A DNA stretch of 21,957 nucleotides from a virus (IMGVR_UViG_3300002231_000542:56513-78469); one strand, 5' to 3'; shown: positions 15,778 to 21,957, counted from the stretch's first letter. Notes: generated by a model from the sequence alone, not told the origin. Made by a program: numbers and translations.

Positions 15778-16411
15778 TATCTACCACCTTAGCTTGTTTT
15801 TGTTTTAACTGGTCATTGACTAATCTAGTCATGATAGTTAATTGTTCTTTAAATTCGTCCTGCTCTCTGTGTTGAGTGTCTATTGCTGAAGTTATAGTAG
15901 TTCTAATATTTTCAGTAGCCTCACCTTTGAGTAACTTCTCAGTTTTGACTAAAGTAGCTAAGATTTCAGTAGCTTCCTTTAAATTCCTAATAGGCAGGCT
16001 CCGTTCATTATTAACCCACTGCATTAAAGAGTCTTTTAGTACCCTTTTCAAGCCTTTAAGTAAGAAAGCTGATTCCCGTTCTTCCCCAGATAACATTTCT
16101 ATAACTTTAGCGTACTCCTCTGCTTTCTTTTCTCTATTTTTAATAGATAACTCAGCTTGCTTCATTACAGCGTTATCACTAATATCCTTTTTAAGTTTAT
16201 CCCAGCGATGATAGTGGCATTTACATTGAATCTCACCACGTTTCCATTTACCCAAAGTCAAGGCAATAGGCATTCCTTGTATCTTAGCAATATTATCTAC
16301 TGAAATACCATCTTGGTACCAGTACTCAAAAGCTCGTTTATGTAAAGCTGTGTCGAGTTTATTTCCTGAATTTTTTAATTTTCTTTTTCTTACTTTCTTT
16401 TTAGTAGACAT
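15770..16411 (-). CDS. terS: Small terminase subunit
   Basis: 213 codons and first in the leftward operon. After a basic N-terminus (STKKKVRKRKLKNSGNK) comes a helix-turn-helix region at about 20-60, with FEYWYQDGISVDNIAKIQGM as the helices and LGKWKRGEIQCKCHYHRWDKL as the recognition part, resembling the TerS N-domain that senses the packaging site. The rest is helical (KEATEILATLVKTEKLLKGE) and ends in a charged oligomerisation helix. The predicted -10 box of its promoter ends only eight bases before the ATG, so its transcript would be close to leaderless; there is no real Shine-Dalgarno sequence. Confidence 0.8.
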   Translation of the reverse strand: MSTKKKVRKRKLKNSGNKLDTALHKRAFEYWYQDGISVDNIAKIQGMPIALTLGKWKRGEIQCKCHYHRWDKLKKDISDNAVMKQAELSIKNREKKAEEYAKVIEMLSGEERESAFLLKGLKRVLKDSLMQWVNNERSLPIRNLKEATEILATLVKTEKLLKGEATENIRTTITSAIDTQHREQDEFKEQLTIMTRLVNDQLKQKQAKVVDIE

Positions 16412-16418
16412 ACTCTAT

Positions 16419-16447
16419 ATAATACCAGATAGTTACCTATATGTCAA
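16419..16447 (-). promoter_or_regulatory. Promoter for the leftward packaging operon
   Basis: Minus-strand TTGACA (16442-16447) and TATTAT (16419-16424), 17 bases apart: consensus -35 and 5/6 -10. Counting from the -10, transcription should start near 16412, next to the small terminase ATG at 16411. Confidence 0.85.
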
Positions 16448-16488
16448 GCACTTTATATAGTATTTTTAATATATAATGATTTTTGAAT

Positions 16489-16503
16489 ACTATTTAAAAT
16501 AGT
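16489..16503. promoter_or_regulatory. Inverted repeat between the divergent promoters
   Basis: ACTATTT and AAATAGT pair around one central A. It lies between the leftward -35 (16442-16447) and the rightward -35 (16541-16546), where a shared operator would be expected. The region is very AT-rich, so chance is a real possibility. Confidence 0.35.
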
Positions 16504-16540
16504 TATATTAATTTATTTTATTTTATTTTGCAAATAACAC

Positions 16541-16569
16541 TTGACTTTAATTTTTATTTATGTTAGTAT
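16541..16569 (+). promoter_or_regulatory. Promoter for the rightward small-gene array
   Basis: TTGACT (16541-16546), a 17-base spacer, then TAGTAT (16564-16569): 5/6 and 4/6 matches to the sigma70 boxes. It is the best candidate start for the rightward operon, about 58 bases upstream of its first ATG. Confidence 0.65.
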
Positions 16570-16626
16570 GTTTTTACGCTTTATTAAAAAGTGATTTTTA
16601 TTAATTTTTTTTAAAAGGAGAAAACA

Positions 16627-16932
16627 ATGATAACATCAGGAGAAGTCGCTGGGTTAGCACGAACACCCTCACCAATACCAAAGAAGTATTGGAAGATGAT
16701 GAATTTATTAAATAGGGTCAAGACTGACACAGTTAACGCAGGTTACGACCAAATGAAACGAATTTCAGTTAAACTGAATTCATCTGAGGACAAAGCCGCT
16801 TTCTATTGGAAGCCCAGTGCAGAGGAGGAAAGTCAGTTACTGTTTAATACTTCTATCAAAATTTGTGAAGCGATTGTCTTCACATGGGTTAAATCATTTA
16901 GAATGTTAAGAGATGATTTTAACTTAGTATAG
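16627..16932 (+). CDS. First gene of the rightward array, unknown function (101 aa)
   Basis: AAAAGGAG lies about seven bases before the ATG, and the gene follows the rightward promoter directly. The N-terminus has a short hydrophobic-basic region (SGEVAGLARTPSPIPKKYWKMMNLLNRVK), the middle has a WKPSAEEESQ segment, and the C-terminus is a Phe/Trp/Val-rich helix (FNTSIKICEAIVFTWVKSFRML). No signal peptide or clear transmembrane segment is seen. It shows no convincing similarity to the downstream paralogues. Being the first and best-placed gene behind the promoter, it is probably made early in infection; its role is unknown. Confidence 0.7.
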   Translation: MITSGEVAGLARTPSPIPKKYWKMMNLLNRVKTDTVNAGYDQMKRISVKLNSSEDKAAFYWKPSAEEESQLLFNTSIKICEAIVFTWVKSFRMLRDDFNLV

Positions 16933-16939
16933 TAGAAGT

Positions 16940-16959
16940 CGTAATTACTACTAATTACG
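16940..16959 (+). repeat. Stem-loop between the first two rightward genes
   Basis: CGTAATTA and TAATTACG are perfect 8-bp arms with a 4-base loop, starting eight bases past the stop at 16932. The following bases are AGGGTTAAAT, so there is no T-run for a standard terminator. Confidence 0.45.
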
Positions 16960-16995
16960 AGGGTTAAATATAGCGGGATATTGAACGGTAACTAG

Positions 16996-17060
16996 TACTA
17001 ACATGTACATGGCAACGAGAAGATGCCCATATGGGCATCCTCGTAAGCCTCATGTTAGTA
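16996..17060 (+). ncRNA. Nested stem-loop structure, candidate small RNA or leader element
   Basis: Outer arms TACTAACATG (16996-17005) and CATGTTAGTA (17051-17060) are a perfect 10-bp match. Inside, CGAG (17016-17019) pairs with CTCG (17040-17043) across an AA bulge onto GATGCCCATATGGGCATC (17022-17039), a perfect 18-bp palindrome. Together they form a closed two-level hairpin ending 22 bases before the next gene's ATG. It has no open frame of its own. A regulatory leader, small RNA, recombination site or DNA cruciform are all possible. Confidence 0.5.
17035..17052 (+). repeat. 18-bp repeat, copy 1 (inverted match to 21931-21948)
   Basis: GCATCCTCGTAAGCCTCA here is the exact reverse complement of 21931-21948. 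The copy overlaps the 3' half of the nested hairpin. The pair encloses the whole small-gene array. Confidence 0.8.
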
Positions 17061-17082
17061 AAACGTAGAGGAGAGTAATGAA

Positions 17083-17298
17083 ATGATAATACCAGATGAC
17101 ACATGGGATGACGTAGCTGATGAAGTAGCTGATAATTTAGGTTGTAGTATAAGTGATGTGATAACCATAGATGCTTCTCTTGAGATGATATTATTTATTC
17201 TAGGTTTAGAAGTTGAATCAAAGTATGAATGCAGTGAAAGAGCTTTACTGGATTTGGGTTTCCACCTAAATACTAACATATTCACTGTAACAAGCTAA
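17083..17298 (+). CDS. Small array protein, paralogue family (71 aa)
   Basis: Preceded by GAGGAGAG. A tiny ATG AAA TGA frame begins five bases before the real ATG and overlaps it, so ribosomes could start at either. The protein is acidic at the N-terminus (PDDTWDDVADEVADNLG). Its C-terminal half, LEMILFILGLEVES through RALLDLGFHLNTNIFTV, aligns by eye with the family pattern seen best in the genes at 19807 and 21021 (FRLLTHVLDLDHLK and IEIDANFDLFTV). No known domain is recognised. It probably folds as a small helical bundle. Confidence in the gene is higher than in its family membership. Confidence 0.7.
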   Translation: MIIPDDTWDDVADEVADNLGCSISDVITIDASLEMILFILGLEVESKYECSERALLDLGFHLNTNIFTVTS

Positions 17299-17313
17299 TA
17301 AGAAGGGAAAATT

Positions 17314-17796
17314 ATGGGAAAATTATCAAATGTACTTGTGAAATGTAGAAAATTAACTCAAGATGAGTTAAATCAAGAAATAGTTATAAATAAAATCAAT
17401 GAAATACAAAAATTAGTTGAAAAAGCTTCAAAAGATACTGGAGAAAAATGGGTTTATCCAGTAGAACTATTAAAAACAGTTCCAGAGTTCCTGGTATCAC
17501 CACTGAAGCACGCAGAGTGTAATCCATTTAGTTTACTAGTTGGAATAGGTATTCCACAAGGCTTAAAAGAGCGATTACCTAATAAACAAAGAAAACATGA
17601 CTATTTTGTCTACTATAATTGGAAAGTAGCCATTCACAAGGCTCTGATTAAAGTGGGTGGTGTAAGAATAGGTAAAATGAAGGAACATGTTCCTTCATTT
17701 AAGCACTACTATTTCCAAGTTATGAAAATCTATGAGAAAGATGGCATTTACGCTAGTGCTTTCAAAGAATTACCAACAAGAATATGGAGGTTTTAA
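17314..17796 (+). CDS. Array protein of unknown function (160 aa)
   Basis: AAGGGAAAA precedes the ATG. This is the longest gene of the array and does not show the paralogue pattern. The first third is helical and charged (LTQDELNQEIVINKINEIQK); the middle has a hydrophobic turn (NPFSLLVGIGIPQGLKERLP), and the end is basic and aromatic (HDYFVYYNWKVAIHKALIKV, then FKHYYFQVMKIYEKDGIY). Such composition could suit nucleic acid or protein binding, but I recognise no family. The next gene starts immediately after its stop, using a GGAGG site in this gene's last codons, so the two are translated together. Confidence 0.7.
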   Translation: MGKLSNVLVKCRKLTQDELNQEIVINKINEIQKLVEKASKDTGEKWVYPVELLKTVPEFLVSPLKHAECNPFSLLVGIGIPQGLKERLPNKQRKHDYFVYYNWKVAIHKALIKVGGVRIGKMKEHVPSFKHYYFQVMKIYEKDGIYASAFKELPTRIWRF

Positions 17797-18045
17797 ATGA
17801 CAATATCTGCTTTTTGGCGGGTAACATTAGAACTACATAAGATGCATGTAGCAGAAGACAGAAATGTAGGTGTATCAGGCTACGGGACTAATGTGGCTGC
17901 GTTTAGTAATAGGTTGCTTGTGGAAATACTACCCTTGCTAAATTTAAATGAACTCACCCGTTCATGGGCGGTCGAAGCTCAGCTATTAGCTGAATTAAAT
18001 TTAGACAAAGAAGTATATAGAACCCATTTCTTTGAAATATACTAA
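17797..18045 (+). CDS. Small array protein, paralogue family (82 aa)
   Basis: GGAGG in the last codons of the previous gene and an ATG directly after its stop show coupled translation. It opens MTISAFWRVTLELHK, close to the internal MTISEFNLHICGHIR of the 21021 protein. Residues about 35-55 (AFSNRLLVEILPLLNLNELT) match the helix FAFRLLTHVLDLDHLK, and the C-terminus (LLAELNLDKEVYRTHFFEIY) matches LLEDIEIDANFDLFTVY in spacing and polarity. The similarity is by eye and moderate. No domain of known function is seen. Confidence 0.7.
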   Translation: MTISAFWRVTLELHKMHVAEDRNVGVSGYGTNVAAFSNRLLVEILPLLNLNELTRSWAVEAQLLAELNLDKEVYRTHFFEIY

Positions 18046-18056
18046 GGAGAATTAAT

Positions 18057-18329
18057 ATGGTAGTATTAGGAAGAATACATAATGATAATATTAATGAGCT
18101 TACTGCGCATTATCGTACTCATGATAATGAGTTTTACGAGGGCATAGATTTACCAGAAGTTGTCTTTGTAAGTGTATGGATAATCGCATCTATGTTTAAT
18201 GTATGTAGTGATAAGTACATAATAACTAAATATAGAGATACAGCTATTATGTTGGGTATAGAGGAAGAGTACTTACATCAACCAGACCACCCGATTTATG
18301 GTGATACTGGGTATATAAGTTCATTTTAG
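18057..18329 (+). CDS. Small array protein, possible distant paralogue (90 aa)
   Basis: AAGGAG lies about seven bases before the ATG, and the start is 11 bases after the previous stop. The protein is acidic and has a hydrophobic core helix (PEVVFVSVWIIASMFNV) followed by a charged stretch and LGIEEEYLHQ. The order helix, linker, acidic end fits the array's family, but identical residues are few, so membership is uncertain. The hydrophobic helix is too polar at its ends to call a membrane anchor with confidence. Confidence 0.65.
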   Translation: MVVLGRIHNDNINELTAHYRTHDNEFYEGIDLPEVVFVSVWIIASMFNVCSDKYIITKYRDTAIMLGIEEEYLHQPDHPIYGDTGYISSF

Positions 18330-18374
18330 GATAATACTACAACGCTAGAAGAGGCTTACAGCCTATTACTTGAC

Positions 18375-18392
18375 CTATGTGTGCTCACATAG
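18375..18392 (+). repeat. Stem-loop in the gap after 18329
   Basis: CTATGTG and CACATAG pair perfectly around TGCT. Flanking AGAGGCTTAC (about 18350-18359) and GTAAGTCTCC (18402-18411) can pair at 8 of 10 positions to give an outer stem. GAGGCTTAC is also the core of the 18-bp repeat at 21931 and, inverted, at 17043. Confidence 0.4.
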
Positions 18393-18556
18393 CAGAAGCT
18401 AGTAAGTCTCCTTGGATTACTAGTAATAACTGGGTGATGCCTTTTCACAACAATTTACCGTTGCTATGGTCAGAATATAGAAGACGAAGAGGAGTAGATA
18501 TGTTGGATGATATGACAGTATGTAGAATAATGGAGGTAATAGCTGGTGAGCTTTAG
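18377..18556 (+). CDS. Possible small gene or gene remnant (59 aa)
   Basis: An open frame starts at ATG 18377 with no Shine-Dalgarno sequence and ends just after the start of the next gene. It reads MCAHIAEASKSPWITSNNW, then a basic patch SEYRRRRGVD, and ends IMEVIAGEL. An internal ATG at 18500 does have a good AGGAG site and would give an 18-residue leader peptide coupled to the gene at 18546. In another frame directly upstream, TTTLEEAYSLLLDLC reads on from the previous stop and could have joined this sequence before a frame break. A decayed gene, a leader peptide, or a genuine short protein are all possible. Confidence 0.35.
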   Translation: MCAHIAEASKSPWITSNNWVMPFHNNLPLLWSEYRRRRGVDMLDDMTVCRIMEVIAGEL

Positions 18557-18758
18557 TGGAAAGGATTATTTGGACACATCACATAGTGAGTATCTATTCA
18601 TGCTATTTTCTTATGCCACTATGGCTACTTTATTAAGTATAGAGGTACCTCCAAGATGGCATACAATGAATTATGATATTAAGTATCTAAAAGATAGATT
18701 TCCTGATAGTACGTTTAACGTGCTCAGGGACTTACTTAATTTGGAAGAGGAGCGCTAA
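18546..18758 (+). CDS. Small array protein, possible paralogue (70 aa, GTG start)
   Basis: GTG at 18546 is chosen because GGAGGT lies eight bases upstream. The frame overlaps the end of the 59-codon frame. The helix (EYLFMLFSYATMATLLSIEV) followed by a polar segment with an aromatic (PPRWHTMNYDIKYL) and an acidic C-terminus (LRDLLNLEEER) follow the array's general architecture. No known domain is seen. It ends two bases before the next ATG, so the pair is coupled. Confidence 0.65.
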   Translation: MSFSGKDYLDTSHSEYLFMLFSYATMATLLSIEVPPRWHTMNYDIKYLKDRFPDSTFNVLRDLLNLEEER

Positions 18759-18759
18759 A

Positions 18760-19068
18760 ATGACTTATGAAGCTATTAGTGAGAGAATGGTAAGTTCGGT
18801 AGATGATGAGATAGGTCATGAGTTACACGATGAGTTATATTATAAGTCACGTGATAAGTCAAAATCTTCATATAGGGGTACTGGTTGTGTTTGGTTTAGT
18901 AGAGCTACACTATATCATCTACTTAATATAAAACCGTTTATGGAGGAAGTACAAAGGTACTCACCAGTGTATACCTCTAAGTACATTACTGTAGGTGAAG
19001 ATTTTGAGGATGATTTTTACGATTTTGTTTTACTAAAAGGAGTTAAAGATGGGTATAATTACATATGA
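18760..19068 (+). CDS. Small array protein, paralogue family (102 aa)
   Basis: A GAGGAG site sits in the last codons of the upstream gene. The pattern is DDEIGHELHDEL near the N-terminus, comparable with FHILHQIYQEL at 19807; then a helix (WFSRATLYHLLNIKPFMEEV), and finally YITVGEDFEDDFYDFVLLKG, comparable with IKIDDNFNLFSV. The product is acidic and has no Cys-based motif or signal. Its last 20 bases overlap the start of the next gene. Confidence 0.7.
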   Translation: MTYEAISERMVSSVDDEIGHELHDELYYKSRDKSKSSYRGTGCVWFSRATLYHLLNIKPFMEEVQRYSPVYTSKYITVGEDFEDDFYDFVLLKGVKDGYNYI

Positions 19069-19354
19069 TAATATAATTGAAATTAGAAAGACAGTTAGTC
19101 ATACACTCATAGAGAGTATTGGTTATGATAGCTTCCATTATGATTGGGACAATAGCAGTACTGCTTCTTCTATAGTGTTCTCTGCTTTTAACATGTTGTT
19201 GAGGATGACTAATATAGAAGTAAAAGATAGAGTTATAGGAAACCAAATTAAGTACACACAATATTCAAATGGGACAACAATAGCGACTCCTTTCTTAGTC
19301 GACACTAAGCATCCCTCGAATTTTGGTTGTGATATTAGGCACACATTCATCTAG
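19049..19354 (+). CDS. Small array protein, paralogue family (101 aa)
   Basis: AAAAGGAG lies about seven bases before the ATG, inside the previous gene's end. Residues about 10-22 (IIEIRKTVSHTLIES) and 42-60 (IVFSAFNMLLRMTNIEVKDR) have the order seen in the 21021 protein (HICGHIRKELF, then IGFAFRLLTHVLDLDHLK). The C-terminal part (NQIKYTQYSNGTTIATPF) is longer and differs, without the acidic NF.LF.V end. No recognised domain. Confidence 0.65.
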   Translation: MGIITYDNIIEIRKTVSHTLIESIGYDSFHYDWDNSSTASSIVFSAFNMLLRMTNIEVKDRVIGNQIKYTQYSNGTTIATPFLVDTKHPSNFGCDIRHTFI

Positions 19355-19371
19355 AATAAGGAGATAAGTAA

Positions 19372-19641
19372 ATGGATATTGATGATATAAAATTTGAAGT
19401 TCTGGATAGTATTAGCTTAGAGCTTCTTAAGAAGCAGTACATAGATAGTATGTACTCAGGGGCTGATGAGTTATTGTACGGTTTTCTGCTTTTAGTGAAG
19501 TGTTTAGGACTTAATAACTCTGAAGAAATGTATTCATTTGATGATTTTGATGATTTTAATGAAGATGTATTACGCATAATGTATGTATTAGATAAAAAAC
19601 AATCAGGAATTTACTATTTCCCAGGGTATAGAGAGGAATAA
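19372..19641 (+). CDS. Small acidic array protein, paralogue family (89 aa)
   Basis: AAGGAG lies upstream, with the ATG 18 bases after the previous stop. It is very acidic: an early helix (DSISLELLKKQYIDSMYSG), then ELLYGFLLLVKCLGLNNSEE as the family's LL..L.L helix, then FDDFDDFNEDVLRIMYV in place of the DDNF.LF.V end. It could be a DNA-mimic-like acidic protein by composition, but no family assignment is possible from this. The C-terminus (GIYYFPGYREE) is unique. It is followed by a decayed copy of a paralogue. Confidence 0.7.
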   Translation: MDIDDIKFEVLDSISLELLKKQYIDSMYSGADELLYGFLLLVKCLGLNNSEEMYSFDDFDDFNEDVLRIMYVLDKKQSGIYYFPGYREE

Positions 19642-19667
19642 AGACTACCAGAACAATTGTACGATAA

Positions 19668-19763
19668 TATACCGGAAAGAGTGAACAAACCCATCTACTA
19701 TTAACAAAGGCTAATATAAAGACAGATGATAATTTTGACTTATTTCCAATTGACTTTGATTAA
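19668..19763 (+). pseudogene. C-terminal remnant of an array paralogue
   Basis: A frame with no start codon reads KANIKTDDNFDLFPIDFD before its stop. About 35 bases here, from 19713, match the gene at 19807 around 20059 almost base for base. The purine-rich leader that follows (AAAGTATAAGAAACAAAGGAGAAAC) also matches the sequence after that gene. This shows a recent duplication of roughly 350 bp, whose older copy has lost its N-terminal part. Confidence 0.7.
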
Positions 19764-19773
19764 GTAAAAGTAT

Positions 19774-19800
19774 AAGAAACAAAGGAGAAACAAAGGAGAA
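19774..19800 (+). repeat. Duplicated ribosome-binding leader (two ACAAAGGAGA units)
   Basis: AGAAACAAAGGAGA followed by AACAAAGGAGA gives two consecutive Shine-Dalgarno sequences before the gene at 19807. A near copy, AGAAACAAAGGAGAAACAAAG, lies at 20128-20147 before the alaS relic, so the whole leader was duplicated together with the gene end. Confidence 0.65.
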
Positions 19801-19806
19801 ATTGAA

Positions 19807-21000
<1,194 letters not shown>

Positions 21001-21020
21001 AATTCTAAAAGGAGAAAGAA

Positions 21021-21356
21021 ATGCTAGAAGAAAACAGCCCATTTATAACTCATCCTAATGAGAGATTAACAACCGTAAACTCTAAATATGGGGACATGAC
21101 TATATCAGAATTTAACCTTCATATATGCGGTCATATCAGGAAAGAACTCTTTCCTGATACCTCAGTAATTACTACGTTCATAAATGAAAATACCATAGGT
21201 TTCGCTTTCAGGTTACTAACACATGTTTTAGATTTAGATCATTTGAAAACAGATGGTTGGAGTAAGCTTCTAGAAGATATAGAGATAGATGCTAATTTTG
21301 ATTTATTTACAGTCTATCCAAGCTTTACCGCCCATCTATCCGATCCCACCACTTAA
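21021..21356 (+). CDS. Small array protein, paralogue family (111 aa)
   Basis: AAAAGGAGAAAG precedes the ATG and lies on the last codons of the alaS relic. Aligned blocks with the 19807 protein are given there; here they fall at residues about 28-42 (TISEFNLHICGHIRKEL), 61-76 (FAFRLLTHVLDLDHLK) and 87-98 (IEIDANFDLFTV). It is the last gene of the rightward array in this window and stands directly before the repeat-rich region. Its C-terminal tail (SFTAHLSDPTT) is unshared. No domain of known function is recognised. Confidence 0.8.
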   Translation: MLEENSPFITHPNERLTTVNSKYGDMTISEFNLHICGHIRKELFPDTSVITTFINENTIGFAFRLLTHVLDLDHLKTDGWSKLLEDIEIDANFDLFTVYPSFTAHLSDPTT

Positions 21357-21393
21357 ATCAGACCCTAACCATTACTTTTAGGCGGTATACATT

Positions 21394-21423
21394 AGACTCT
21401 AGACTCTAGACTCTAGACTCTAG
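21394..21423. repeat. Four tandem copies of a 7-bp unit
   Basis: AGACTCT repeats exactly four times (21394-21421), followed by AG. Internal TCTAGA steps give it short dyad character. It begins the gene-free region after 21356. Confidence 0.9.
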
Positions 21424-21427
21424 GTAC

Positions 21428-21499
21428 TTAATCCTCATATCCCTTAATCCTCATATCCCTTAATCCTCATATCCCTTAATCCTCATATCCCTTAATCCC
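21428..21499. repeat. Tandem 16-bp repeats, 4.5 copies, iteron-like
   Basis: TTAATCCTCATATCCC occurs exactly four times from 21428 to 21491, then a partial unit (TTAATCCC). Identical head-to-tail 16-bp units in a non-coding AT-rich region are what replication or partition iterons look like; no binding protein is identified in the window. Confidence 0.9.
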
Positions 21500-21501
21500 T
21501 T

Positions 21502-21530
21502 TGACCTAGCCGCGTAGGCGCTATAGGTCA
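21502..21530. repeat. GC-containing hairpin after the 16-bp repeats
   Basis: TGACCTA (21502-21508) and TAGGTCA (21524-21530) pair, with an inner GCC/GGC (21509-21511, 21517-21519). The loop holds GCGTA. No T-run follows, so a termination role is not supported. Confidence 0.55.
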
Positions 21531-21563
21531 TTGGAAAATGGGGATTTTTGTGTAAGGGGGACA

Positions 21564-21595
21564 GTGTCCTATATTATATCCATAATATAGGACAC
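21564..21595. repeat. Perfect inverted repeat with 14-bp arms
   Basis: GTGTCCTATATTAT and ATAATATAGGACAC are exact reverse complements around a 4-base loop. GGGGG upstream and CCCC downstream can extend the stem. There is no T-run. It would form a very stable hairpin or cruciform, or a two-fold protein site. Confidence 0.85.
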
Positions 21596-21607
21596 ACCCC
21601 ACCCCCC

Positions 21608-21621
21608 GCGTCATATGACGC
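21608..21621. repeat. 14-bp perfect palindrome
   Basis: GCGTCATATGACGC is identical on both strands and lies 12 bases past the large inverted repeat. It is a plausible dimer-binding site. Confidence 0.75.
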
Positions 21622-21642
21622 ACTCGTATAAATGTAGAGCCT

Positions 21643-21658
21643 ATGCAATAACTGTGCC
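21643..21658. repeat. Isolated 16-bp half-site of the dyad repeat
   Basis: ATGCAATAACTGTGCC is the exact reverse complement of 21780-21795 and 21853-21868 in the 73-bp repeats, about 100 bp before the array. Confidence 0.8.
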
Positions 21659-21667
21659 AACATTAAC

Positions 21668-21681
21668 GTCAATATATTGAC
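21668..21681. repeat. 14-bp perfect palindrome
   Basis: GTCAATATATTGAC is identical on both strands, ten bases after the isolated half-site. Confidence 0.75.
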
Positions 21682-21750
21682 ACCTATAAATAACACGACG
21701 GTATAACATGGTAGTAATAACACGAGGTACTTACCTCATATAGTATGACT

Positions 21751-21918
21751 TACATGCAAGTACTATGCCAAACGTAGTTGGCACAGTTATTGCATAGCAA
21801 ACTACCATGGTAAAGTAAAGTATTACATGCAAGTACTGTGCCAAACGTAGTAGGCACAGTTATTGCATAGCAAACTACCATGGTAAAGTAAAGTATTACA
21901 TGCAAGTACTGTGCCAAA
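21751..21918. repeat. 73-bp tandem repeat with internal dyad, 2.3 copies
   Basis: Units 21751-21823 and 21824-21896 differ at only a few positions; a third starts at 21897 and breaks off after about 22 bases. Each full unit holds a dyad: a left half-site ATGCAAGTACTGTGCC (or CTATGCC in unit 1) and a right GGCACAGTTATTGCAT about ten bases away, then the palindrome TACCATGGTA. With the isolated copy at 21643 there are six half-sites in 273 bp. This is an operator or origin-type array. Confidence 0.9.
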
Positions 21919-21930
21919 ACAAACATGCCC

Positions 21931-21948
21931 TGAGGCTTACGAGGATGC
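21931..21948 (+). repeat. 18-bp repeat, copy 2 (inverted match to 17035-17052)
   Basis: TGAGGCTTACGAGGATGC is the exact reverse complement of 17035-17052. It lies 13 bases after the partial third 73-bp unit, close to the window edge, so more of the element may lie outside. Confidence 0.8.
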
Positions 21949-21957
21949 GATTCTGTG

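Larger units (their letters stand above)
21357..21957. other. Gene-free, repeat- and palindrome-rich region
   Basis: No credible coding frame is present on either strand in these 600 bases. In order, the region holds 7-bp and 16-bp tandem repeats, a GC hairpin, a 32-bp inverted repeat, two 14-bp palindromes, GAGGTA/TACCTC (21724-21737), the 73-bp dyad array and the 18-bp inverted-repeat copy. This density suggests a replication origin, partition site, packaging site or multi-operator control region. No T-rich terminator follows the array's last gene. Confidence 0.7.

Noticed and set aside
16996-17060. Retron-type msr/msd RNA
   Set aside because: The nested hairpin is reminiscent, but no reverse transcriptase is encoded in the window.
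19043-19577. Minus-strand frames opposite the array genes
   Set aside because: They lie antisense to genes with good Shine-Dalgarno sequences and have none of their own.
21502-21530. tRNA gene in the GC-containing hairpin
   Set aside because: No cloverleaf, T-loop or acceptor stem can be formed from the flanks.
21751-21918. CRISPR array
   Set aside because: The 73-bp units follow each other without unique spacers and no cas gene is present.

Overview
The window is a stretch of a tailed double-stranded DNA phage (or prophage) genome with a low-GC, AT-rich base composition and a bacterial-type layout: tight overlaps, purine-rich ribosome binding sites and sigma70-like promoters. The head genes, TP901-like tape measure and tail-tube genes point to a long-tailed, siphovirus-like particle. 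No lysis, integrase or replication gene is visible, so lifestyle and host cannot be fixed. The host is bacterial, judging by the AlaRS relic.

Positions 1-16411 (minus strand, read right to left) form the packaging and structural module: small terminase, a small unknown gene, large terminase, a Cys-rich microprotein, portal, scaffold, major capsid protein, a coiled-coil protein with an AT-hook-like tail, a GT42/DUF115/MptE-like protein, a SAM methyltransferase, head-tail connector and tail-completion genes, major tail protein, tape measure, tail hub/fibre and one partial gene. Two clear sigma70 promoters drive it: one before the small terminase, with almost no leader, and a perfect-consensus one before the portal. 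Strong terminators follow the capsid and tail-tube genes, so those two abundant proteins end their own transcription units.

Positions 16412-16626 are a divergent control region with back-to-back promoters and an inverted repeat between them.

Positions 16627-21356 (plus strand) hold a run of short genes of about 70-160 codons, nearly all with a strong Shine-Dalgarno sequence. Most look like diverged members of one family: a helix around an LL..L.L motif, then an acidic segment ending near NF.LF.V. The array also holds a decayed copy of a family member and a heavily broken alaS (alanyl-tRNA synthetase) gene wedged between the two most similar paralogues. It also contains structured non-coding stretches, the best at 16996-17060.

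Positions 21357-21957 have no gene. They are packed with tandem repeats (7, 16 and 73 bp), perfect palindromes and a repeated dyad with 16-bp half-sites. This looks like an origin, partition or operator region. An 18-bp sequence near its right edge recurs inverted at 17035-17052, so the two copies bracket the small-gene array.

Several genes are split by single-base frame breaks at short homopolymers (tape measure N-terminus, tail hub, alaS twice). Some may be real decay or recoding, others assembly errors; read-level checking would decide.
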